Shown in pieces: positions 36,168 through 45,703 of a stretch of DNA of 64,000 bases (its first letter is position 1; each line of letters opens with the position of its first letter). This DNA comes from Onchocerca volvulus (lineage: Eukaryota; Nematoda; Chromadorea; Rhabditida; Onchocercidae). The notes beneath the pieces are model-generated. The model had not been told where the DNA came from. It was given only the letters and a program-made list of their open reading frames with translations, and did not search any database. The stretch covers positions 5,508,701 to 5,572,700 of the forward strand of contig HG738140.1 in NCBI GenBank assembly GCA_000499405.2, written 5' to 3'. The position numbers and the translations under genes are program-made.

Positions 36168-37357
36168 CAGATTGCACAGCAACTGAAATTTTCTGCTTCA
36201 AACAATTACAAACAAACAAACAAACAAACAATAAAATTGAATTAAACAGAGGTTCAGTTTTGATGACTGCTGTAAGAGAAAGCATAAAATCAACTATCAT
36301 CATGAAACTAAAATAAAAAGAACACGTTTTTTATGAAAGAAAACTTTTTCCTTCCTTCTCAAGAGAATAGTGTTCTTTCATTCTTAATATGTAAACTTTT
36401 TTTGGAATTCATTCTCTTACTAGAAGACATTTCAGCTTTTTTAATTCTTATTTCTTGGCAGAACTTCGCAGATGATTTCAACTACCTAAGCTTACATGCA
36501 GTTTTTTCTTTGATATGAAATAAATGTTATATTTTTTAAATGATGGACAAGCAGCAGAAATTGATAGTTTGCATGATTTATCCGCCATGCGATAGTTTAT
36601 AGTTTTCATACGGCGTAATACATTGATAAAAATAAATGCGCGAAGGTAAAACTGATAGATTATCAAAAATTGTCGAATAATCAAAGAATGTTTAAAAATA
36701 TCTAAATAAATCTAAAATCATGCTTTAAGCCTAAACATTTCATAATTCCGTAAACTACTGTGTAATGATAAAAATTAAAGTAGCATTCATTTTGCCAAAT
36801 TTCATAACAACAATGAATCGCTTATTCGATGAGCATAATTGTTTTCCTTCAAGAGAAATAATTTCGAATGATATTGATGTTATTTGAAAACGGATTAATT
36901 CAAACGAGATAAATTATAGTATTTCATGGGACAATTTTATAATGAAAGTTTCACGGTTTTTCTCAGCATATCAAATTGGTCAAGGAATAGATCGTTGCAT
37001 TTCTTGGTTCAATAAAATATCGTGAACATCGTCATTCAAGTAATTGCGATATAAAGCGAAGAATAATCCGCTACTTATCAATTATATTTACCTAATCTTT
37101 TTAACTAAACAAGTCATGATGATAAATCAAGATTTCCCGATGTGCAAACTCGTAAATCTATCAATTAACTTTGAAAATCTATGGAAATTTGTGTTTTGTA
37201 AAAATGAAATATTATGAAAATTGGAATTTTTCTGCAAAAATAAATATCATGCAAAAAATTATTCCACTGTGCTAAAGAGAAATCATCGCTGCCAATTTGC
37301 AGTAGTAAACAAGTGGAGATGATCTGCAGAGAAGAAATGCAGGATTTATCAGAAGAT
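36168..37357. repeat. 1.15 kb direct duplication, copy B
   Basis: Begins immediately after the N at 36167 and ends at the same ATCAGAAGAT as copy A, after which the two flanks diverge. An assembly break exactly at its left edge raises the possibility that it is the other haplotype placed in tandem, not a true duplication. Confidence 0.9.
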
Positions 37358-39610
37358 ACAATTAAGATATTATTTCTTATAATAATTAAAAATATAAAAC
37401 AGTTTTTGAATACATTAAATGATACGATATTTAAGAATCTTTGTGTCATTATTTGAATAGTGAATATTATATTTTTCCTCTTGAATATCAACTATATGGA
37501 ATGACACGAAGTTTGTTAAACTGGTAGTTGTAAGTAGTATTGTTAATATATTCTCGATTCATAGCCAAATATGATGATTTATCGATTCTCGTATATTGAT
37601 TGAATAAATTGATCATACTTTTCGTTCTTATTGTCAAATTCAAACTTATCAAATGTAAAACTAATTTTTACGGATTTGCTTCATCATTGGACAAGTTTTC
37701 TTGAAATGCACTAACTGCATGTTATCTGTTTTACAAAAGTTGAGGAACAGATAATGATCATTATTAATAAAAAAAAAAAAGCTGGAATATCCGGAGATAT
37801 TCAAACGTATTAGAGAAAAATTTAGAAAATAAGCTTGTAATGTATTGTGCATTGCATTCAGTTTATACAGAAAATGACTTTTTTTTTGTTTTTGTTTGGT
37901 TTTTCTTTTCTTTTTTAAAATTTGCTTCATAAGATTACGCTAATTGTTGTTGTCAAATTCTATGCCTAAACTTTAAGCATATAGTGATAGAAATCAGTCA
38001 AATTTATAAAACTAAGAGGACTGTTTAACGGAAGCGAAGAGGAAATTTCGGGAATCGGAAAGTTGAAAGCCCGTGAAGAAAGAAAAAAATGAATGTAAAA
38101 TCGGAGCCAAAAGAGGAACAATGAGTAGTTCTGCTTGGATGAATTAAAGAGAAAAGTGATTTCTTGTGTCCGAAGACAAGAAAATGAATGAAGTAAATGA
38201 TTGAAGAAGTCGGAAGAACAGTCCGCAAATTCGTGGTATAAATTTTGTTTTTCATAAAAGTGAAGAATCGCTAAACCGAGCTAAAATCAATCAGAAATCC
38301 AATTTTCATCTTGGAAAGAGCTGGAAGTGGCACAAGTAGAATCATATAAGTGGATGAAGACATTAACATGGCCAATTTTTAATTTTATTACTATTGAAAG
38401 AAATTATTTATCTAAAGACTATTCGAGAAATAAAGCATACTTAAACTTCTTATAAATTATATTTACAAGTCATTCTTGATTTTTTTTTAATTAAAGGCAT
38501 TCATTCCTTACTGTTCATAAGAAAGTTTCTTGAAATTTGACAAGAACCATATCAATTAACTATCTACCGCAAAAGTAATGCAGCATTACTTTGCATTATG
38601 TTTAATATTTGCGATTACATAATTCGATACAATAAAAGAATGACATATATAGTTCCTAAGCCTTTCGAAATTCTTAGCTTCTTTTTTTGATACTTTTTTT
38701 GATACTTTTATGCTAGTATTTAATTGAATCCAAAATTTATGCAAATGTTAGATTTCCACGGTCTTTATTCCTTGTTGGCCACACAAAAACCGAAGCAGTA
38801 GAATTTCGCGTTTTCGATGGCGTTATGAGTATATTGTACGAAAGATAAGGGAAGCGCCGAAGAGTCAATCTCACGAAGTGAAAAGAAAACTCACAACAGC
38901 TCTTCATTCCAAGTGGAAAATTTTGCAATTTTTATTTTGAAGCAATAAAGTCAAGCAATTGTAGAAATAACGCTATGTTAACTTTACAGTATCCAAAACA
39001 ATGAACAAGTGATTCAACTATTTTCCATGTCAGAAATCAAATTGACAAGCAGCTGAAAATATGAGGTCAATATTTCGATGTACTTTATTAATGAAAATAA
39101 GATCAAAATAATTTAATTTTACAAAAACAAAAACAAAAATGTGCACATCTGTTCAATTGCAAACATAATTTTCTCAATAAAAACCTTCAATTTTTGGACA
39201 TGAAGCAGTGGCACCATTTCTTGATCGCTTGATCCTTTCAATCCTTTTTTATTGTTTCAAATAAGGTTGTCGATAATTACATTCTTTTCATGTGTATTAG
39301 TACATCGAAGCTAGTTATTATTAATGGCGTTAAATTATACGGTATAGCAATTCGCTATAAAAGAACGAATAGTATATGGGTTCCAGTTTGGTAAAATTGA
39401 ATCTTTGGACAGGGAAGAATTTGGAAGTGTAATTCGTAAAGATCAGATATGCTAATATGATTTTAACTCAATTATATGTTATTTGTTAATGATAATGATC
39501 CATTCTGGTTTAGCTAACATTTTATTGTATAGTATTGATTCCATTTGACAGTTATAATCGAAGAATGATTAAAATCACGTTAATCGTGTTAATATGATTA
39601 ATATTTGATT
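37358..39610. other. Intergenic sequence upstream of the ALT locus, no gene called
   Basis: A slightly GC-richer stretch at about 38750-38940 stays open on the plus strand for about 59 codons, but it has no start, no splice context and no family I recognise. The rest is AT-rich with nothing supported. Confidence 0.5.
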
Positions 39611-39611
39611 G

Positions 39612-39620
39612 TTTTTCCAG
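39612..39620 (+). promoter_or_regulatory. Probable spliced-leader acceptor of the ALT gene
   Basis: TTTTTCCAG lies only 8 bp before the ATG at 39629, the usual position of an SL1 trans-splice acceptor in filarial genes. Confidence 0.6.
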
Positions 39621-39628
39621 GAGGAAAA

Positions 39629-40945
39629 ATGAACAAACTTTTAATAGCATTTGGCTTAATAATTCTTTTTGTGGCACTACCTTGTGCATCGCAAGAATTT
39701 GATGTAATTTTTTCAGATTTTCTTTTCAAAGTTTATAAAATAAACAAGACATAAAATTAGCCATATTGAATCAACAACGATTGCATGGATAAATGAAGAC
39801 CTAATGAAGATGAAATAAGCTAAAAAGCTAGATATATTGATATAGCTTGCTATGATCTTTTGTAAACATGATTTGGGATCATTAGAAGTAATGACGCATG
39901 CAGTTTGTGAAAAACAAATGAGAAAAAACAAAAACGACAATTAGAATATTGACTTATTGTGGTCAAGTTGATTGAAATAAGATCTGATGGGTCAAAACGA
40001 ATATGAATTTCGATCTACTCCTTTTGAGTCTACCACAAGTTTATTCCCAGCATTTTTAATTCTATTTTCAGTGTGTCCAACAAAAAGAAATTATTTCTCA
40101 CTTTTCAGTACGAATTTGACGATGTGAACGAATACAATGATGATTTCCAACAAATTATTTTTGACGATGATGATTTCCAAAAAATTATTAATTACAAAGA
40201 TAATGATTCCCAAGAAATTATTAATGACGAAGATGATTTCCAACAAATTGTTACTGACAAAGATGATTTCCAAGACATTATTACTGACGAAGACGATAAT
40301 GGCGATAGAGCTTCTAATGAAGATATTTGTGACGACGTCAGTTATACGACCAAAGGAAAATTTGTTGAAAGTGATGGCATGTAAGTAATTCGCATTTTAA
40401 ATAATTTAGAACTTCCAAAATATAAAAATCTTTATTTTAATTCTCTTCCTTCTGCTTTTCCGGCTTATCAGTGAGACTGTTAAGTAAAGACCTTTTGTAG
40501 TGGTTATATATTGTCATAGTTAATTCTGATCGTCTATACTGATAAATTATCTATCTTAAGCAAAGATTAAAAATGAAAAGAAAGAATGATTCCATTTTGT
40601 TTTACAATTTTTTACAACCTGTTTTGCAGAAAGAAAACATGCACTACTCACTCCGATTGCTACGATCAACTTGAACCACCATCTTGGCGCTATTTGAATG
40701 AAAATCAATCTTGGGTGTAAGCTGATTTTAATTATTCTTATGGAAAATTGGTTTCACATATGTATTTCAGTCGGTTATTATTTCTAAAAATTTCGAATTT
40801 ATTGACAGCTTCGAAAATTTTCCATTCTAGAGACAAAGGTTGCTACTGCGATCGCAAAGAAAATGCATGCATTATCGAACGAAAGAATCGTGGAGAGTTG
40901 GAATATACATACTGTGCGCCTGAAGTATGTTGGAAATGCGCATGA
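39629..40945 (+). CDS. alt: Abundant larval transcript (ALT) family secreted protein, cassette A
   Basis: Exons 39629-39703, 40109-40380, 40630-40716, 40831-40945 (TGA), in phase, 182 residues. Exon 1 is a signal peptide (MNKLLIAFGLIILFVALPCA), very like that of filarial ALT proteins. Exon 2 is an expanded acidic domain built of DDFQ-x-IIT/N-D-E/K-DD units, ending TTKGKFVESDG. Exons 3-4 give the Cys-rich domain (TCTTHSDCYDQ, DKGCYCDRKENACIIERKNR, EYTYCAPEVC). ALT proteins are abundant secretory products of infective L3 larvae in filarial worms; the family is usually about 120-140 residues, so the acidic part is enlarged here. Odd points: the Cys of the usual SWC block is Arg (PSWR), and a Cys appears in the acidic domain (EDIC). 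There is no poly(A) signal before cassette B. Confidence 0.9.
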
Positions 40946-41975
40946 AACTAAAATAGCTTGCGATATCCATTTATTATATCTATCTATTTTAATTCCTTCT
41001 AGCAGCTATCTACTCCTTTTGAGTCTACCACAAGTTTATTCCTAGCATTTTTAATTCTATTTTCAGTGTGTCCATCAAAAAGAAATTATTTCTCACTTTT
41101 CAGCACAAGGTTGACGATGTGAACGAATACAATGATGATTTCCAACAAAATATTATTGACGAAGATGATTTCCAACAAAATATTATTGACGAAGATGATT
41201 TCCAACAAATTATTACTGACAAAGATGATGATTTCCAAGAAATTATTACCGACAAAGACGATAATGGCGATAAAGCTTCTGATGAAGATATTAGTGACGA
41301 CGACAGTTATACGACCAAAAGAAAATTTGTTGAAAGTGATGGCATGTAAGTAATTCACCCTTTAAATAACTTAGAATTTCCAAAATATAAAAATCTGTAT
41401 TTCAATGCTCTTCCTTCTGCTTTTTCGGTTTATCAGTGAGACTGTTAAGTAAGGACCTTTTGTAGCGATTATATATTGTCACAATTAATTCTGATCGCTA
41501 TACTGATAAATTATATATCTTAAGGAAAGATTAAAAATGAAAAGAAAGAATGATTCCATTTTGTTTTACAATTTTTTACAAAACTTTTTGCAGAAAGAGA
41601 ACATGCGCTACTCACTCCGATTGCTACGATCAACGTGAACCATCATCTTGGTGCGATTTGAATGAAAATCAAACTTGGGTGTAAGCTGATTTTAATTATT
41701 CTTACGGAAAATTGGTTTCAGATATGCATTTCAGTCCGTTTGTATTTCGAAAATTTCGAATTTATTGACAGCTTCGAAAATTTTCCATTCTAGAGACAAT
41801 GGTTGCTACTGCGATCGCAAAGAAAATGCATGCGTTATCGAACGAAAGAATCGTGGAGAGTTGGAATATACATACTGTGCGCCTGAAGTATGTTGGAGAT
41901 GTGCGTGAAACTAAAATAGCTTGCGATATCCATTTATCATATCTATCTATTTTGATTCCTTCTAGCAGCCAACAT
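40013..41975 (+). repeat. Tandem duplication of about 995 bp carrying ALT exons 2-4
   Basis: Homology starts at ATCTACTCCTTTTGAG (40013 and 41008) in the end of intron 1 and runs to TTCCTTCTAGCAGC after exon 4. From there copy A continues into the second copy and copy B into unique sequence. Confidence 0.9.
41104..41908 (+). CDS. alt: ALT family cassette B (exons 2-4 only, no signal exon of its own)
   Basis: Exons 41104-41345, 41594-41680, 41794-41908 (TGA) duplicate exons 2-4 of cassette A, about 995 bp downstream. Junction phases are identical, so exon 1 at 39629-39703 could splice straight to 41104 in frame, giving 172 residues. The acidic domain has one repeat fewer. The Cys-rich part keeps the canonical SSWCD cysteine lost in A, and the acidic part reads EDIS. 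There is no second signal-peptide exon between 40946 and 41103. Either this is a downstream alternative cassette of one gene, or a 5'-truncated duplicate. All splice sites and frame are intact, arguing against a long-dead pseudogene. Confidence 0.75.
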
Positions 41976-42006
41976 TTAACATTGTTTGATGTTTGCTATG
42001 AATTTC

Positions 42007-42012
42007 ATTAAA
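42007..42012 (+). promoter_or_regulatory. Variant poly(A) signal of the ALT locus
   Basis: ATTAAA about 100 bp after the cassette B stop. I find no AATAAA or ATTAAA between the cassette A stop and cassette B exon 2. Confidence 0.5.
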
Positions 42013-43515
42013 TATTAGAAATATGAGAGACACAGCACATCATAGCCGATACAATTGTTTTCTCTATCATCTTAAATGCAAGGAAATGTGGAAGACAGAA
42101 GAGAAAGAGCATTACTATAATTCCATATCCTGAATGACTTGAATTCGAAAAAAAATTTATTATTTACTAACAATGCTATTTAAATAACACATAAATTATA
42201 GGTCAATTGTACGAGTAGAGAAATAGGTAGTCAACATAAAATTTTTTTTTTTGCATTTTCTTAAAACATGACCCTTCTTTGAATCTATTATCATAATTTT
42301 AAAAGTTACTTCGATTTGTCAAAATATTTTAAGTATTCTCTGTTTAACATTAAAATCCATGAATGATAATATCGAAGAATGGTTTACCAAAAGCTCGGGA
42401 TTGGCAAATCTTCGGATATTACAAATTGATAAGAAAACTCATTCATAAGCATATGATCTATGCCCGTTATTTCTGGACAGAAAGGCAATCAACAGTGAAA
42501 AAGATATTCGTAGAAATGACAGAGAAATCTTTTATGTTATTATCAATGAAATCATTTAAGATTTTAAATAACGAATCATTTTATTCATTCATCACGCCAT
42601 GTCAATTACATGAAATTAAGTTGACCAAGAGTCTGATTGGGTTAGGAGATTTCTTAAATCAATCTGATGTATTACACTGGCGTATTATCATAATGACTCT
42701 ACAGCATCATATCCAAAATATATTTGTTCTCTCCAGAAATTTTATTACTTCCAATTAGTAATTCATATTTATTGATGTTTCCACCGATCAATCAATAATC
42801 TTCAACCATGCCAGTATCACTGTAATACTGCAGTAGATGCTGCTATTGTAATATTATAATAAGCATTCTGATATTGCTTTAATGACATTTCTGACTTTCG
42901 AAATAATCTCCAAATTTCAGAATCTGACAGAAAAGCAGAAGCAACAAAATAAGACATAGTTCTAAAAGTGCTGATAATTTTAGAAGTAGTTTTAGAAGAA
43001 AATCTCACAAAGAAACTATATTTGCAGTAATTGGCATTAAGAAAATACACTGAATTTTCTAAATCTTTTTCTGACTTTTTCATGAAAAGTGATCTTTTCT
43101 CGTTGAACTCAGTTTTAAGCAGCAACAATGAATTGAACAATAAAACACTATTAGAATTAATAGATCTGAACATACTATTTGATTTCCATTTATGTGATTT
43201 CCGCTAATTAGTTCAACACTTCTCAAAGAATCTCTCGATTGTTTAGTTCAAATTGTATTTAAAATTTTATAAACATAAAATCAATTTTCTTATAAGAGAC
43301 ATGAATTTGTCATCATTTATTTAATGATGAATAATGATGATATCAATTCAAACGAAAATCATTTGAATCTGATGATGAAAATGATGATATCAAAAATAAT
43401 AACATACCTTCAAAATGATAAAAAACTGATGAGGAGAAAAATGTTTGTAACAAAGTAATAATCTTGAACTGTCAAGAAAATTTAAAAACAAAAATAGAAT
43501 CAAATTATTTTACTA
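42013..43515. other. Intergenic sequence, no supported gene
   Basis: A 131-codon open frame on the plus strand (42363-42758, MIISKNGLPKARDWQIFGYY onward) and a 118-codon frame on the minus strand (43173-42817) are the longest here. Neither resembles a family I know, neither shows clear exon boundaries, and neither has a neighbouring exon. I leave both uncalled but note the first as longer than usual for this base composition. Confidence 0.4.
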
Positions 43516-43860
43516 CTAGCTGTCCAGGCCATGCTCCGCGTGGCCGATCCAGCTATCTATGGGGTCCAACCACTCTTCACGTGTCCGGCTCCAGCTAATC
43601 TATATAAATAGATATGTCAATGTTCGTTTGTTCAAAATCTTAAACCTCCGCAAGTTTTTAAACACGCACATTATCGATATTCAAAATCTTAAATATCGGA
43701 AAGTCCTTAACCTACTGCTTCGAAATTTTGAACAAAGTTGTAGTCGAATACGCGCATGTTTTTAAATATTCATCGATTGACTTCAAATTTTGATACGCGT
43801 TGCATTTCAATGGATAAATGTTTTTAAATAATTAAGGCGAGCAATTTAAGCTTTTCGTTT
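43516..43860 (-). mobile_element. Helitron-family 3' end fragment
   Basis: CTAGCTGTCCAGGCCATGCT then CCGCGTGGCC at the left edge: on the minus strand this is a GC-rich hairpin ending in CTAG followed by T, the standard Helitron 3' terminus. Internal blocks TCAAAATCTTAAATATCGGA then AAGTCCTT, and ACGCGCATGTTTTTA, match 32628-32720 beside the larger Helitron remnant. Confidence 0.65.
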
Positions 43861-43917
43861 GTTTTTTGCTTTATGAGAAATGTGATTCGTTTATTTTTTG
43901 ATTTGTGGGGGATTTAG

Positions 43918-45679
43918 TTGCGTTGCACTAATTTAGAGGTCAGGATACTGTATAATCAATTGTTTCGTTCAAGCAATTTAGGATTATCTCTCTGACTTCT
44001 GTTGTTAGATTGTGTTTTGAATTGCCTTTTTTCGTAAATTTTACCCATTGATCTAATAGCTTCTTCATGCCAAACGGAGCTATTTTCATTTCTTGTTCTG
44101 CTGTTTTCTTCAGGTTTAGCCGATTTGCTAATTTTTTGGAAATAAACGATATTTGTGATCCTACATCAAAGAGTGCTAAAGCCTTTTCTTGTTTTTTTGG
44201 GGATTATGGATTGAAAACTATTATTTCTTTACATAAAAGTACGGTTTCATTTCCTTGACTTTCTTTTATTGTATTTGTTTGTGTTGCGACAGTTGGATTA
44301 TTTGCCGAAGCATTTGCCTTTTACGTTTCTTTGGGAACTAAGTGGGTTATATTAACTAAAGAATTTTTATTTCTTTTGTCACATAGAGCGCTGTTGTGAG
44401 AAGCTTTGCAATAGAAACATTGTTTCTTCCACTTGCAGTTTTCTGCATTGTGATTTTCTTTAAAACACGATATGCATTTTTTCAATGTTTTAAGACGACC
44501 TATGCGAGCGTTAACTGTGGAATAAATGTTGCATTCACTGTCCCAATGATCTTGGGCACAAAAAATACACGGTCTTCTTTTCTGTTCTCGAATTTTTCCT
44601 TTATTATCATTTCGAATTGTAGCAAGCGCTGAGTTCTTCCAAAATTACTTCGAGAAATTTGTTCCGGCTTAGGTATTATTGTTTTTTGGTTGGTATCTGC
44701 ATATGAAAGCTGGCTACATTTGACTTGTTCATTTATATTAATCAAGTTTGATAAGAAACTTCTAAGCTTTACCAGTGACCACGGTTTATCTATTTGCTTT
44801 TGATGATATACCTTTTCTAATATCCAGCGTGGCAGTCTCCATTCTATTGAAGTTTCTATACTTGTGTGCCCTATGCTCTCTCCTGAGGCTTCCAGATGGC
44901 GTAACACCCGTTCTATATTTTCGATCGTGATCATCCATTCCTTTTCATTCTTTTTGATGGCTTGGAATTCATTACATAATATCGTCTTTATTGTTGAAGA
45001 GTCTCCATATTATCTCCAAGCAGTCGTCTTATCACCTCTCAATTTTCAGTTGCTATTTCATAGCCTGATACAACTTGTAGAGCCTTACGTCTACGAAATG
45101 AAAGCAGATAATTCAATTTTTGGATTTCTGGAATTGTTTGTGAATGGACTACTGCACTAAAGCTACTCCAAAACTGTCGCCATTGTCTTGAATCTCCGTT
45201 GAAAGTGGGTAACGGCAGTTGAGGGAAATTGATCATGTGTTGTATATTTGGCGAGTTTGACGGTTCTGTTGCACTTCGTGACTCTTGTGAGAGTCGTGAC
45301 AATTTTCGGTCGATTTCATTTTTGTGCATTTTCAGAGTTATAACCGCCTCTTTTCCATTCTGGATTATTCGGAGTAATCCCATGTTTGCTCTCGTAATCT
45401 CATCATATTTTTCTTCCTCGGCATTTCTTTTTTTCTCAGTAGGTGTTTTTTGAATATATTCAAGCCATTTATCATTGGCTGCTTCCAATGTATCGATATA
45501 TAACTGAATTTTTAGAATTTTTTCTTCAATCTCTCGGCTTCTTGCTTTATAAGTTTCTTTTGTCCTTCTATTAACTCGACTTGGCTTGCAGGCGTTGATT
45601 GTATTGAATTAACTTCTTTTAGCAAGTATTCCAGCCTTTCTTTAGCTGGTTCCATCTTTGCGATAATGTTTGTTGCCAT
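43918..45679 (-). pseudogene. BEL/Pao-type LTR retrotransposon remnant: gag-like and aspartic-protease regions
   Basis: Minus strand. From an ATG at 45679, a helical segment runs into QLPLPTFNGDSRQWRQFWSS and IQKLNYLLSFRRRKALQVVS (45250-45050), the gag-like DUF1759 domain of BEL/Pao elements. It continues in 44934-44600 (MITIENIERVLRHLEASGES), then zinc-knuckle blocks CIFCAQDHWDSEC, CISCFKENHNAENC and CFYCKASHNSALC (44580-44380), and a DUF1758-type aspartic protease segment [20 protein letters not shown] (about 44185-44126). At least three frameshifts and in-frame stops are visible, so it is inactive. Reverse transcriptase and integrase are absent; the element stops near 43918, close to the Helitron fragment. 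Confidence 0.85.
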
Positions 45680-45685
45680 TTTTAG

Positions 45686-45703
45686 GCCTCATCTCGGGCA
45701 CCA
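45686..45703 (-). other. Possible primer-binding site of the BEL/Pao remnant
   Basis: On the minus strand TGGTGCCCGAGATGAGGC lies just upstream of the gag ATG. It starts with TGG, the complement of a tRNA CCA end, as LTR-element primer-binding sites do. The flanking LTR was not delimited. Confidence 0.45.

Noticed and set aside
34809..36518. 61-codon frame starting MKENFFLPSQ, present in both 1.15 kb copies
   Set aside because: Conserved only because the segment is duplicated; no homology, signal or splice context.
38737..38928. Coding-like stretch open in more than one frame
   Set aside because: No family recognised, no convincing acceptor or start; could be chance in a GC-richer patch.
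40091..41358. Minus-strand and alternate-frame open frames over the ALT acidic exons
   Set aside because: By-products of the GATGATTTCCAACAA-type repeat in ALT exon 2; the plus-strand frame has correct splice phases.
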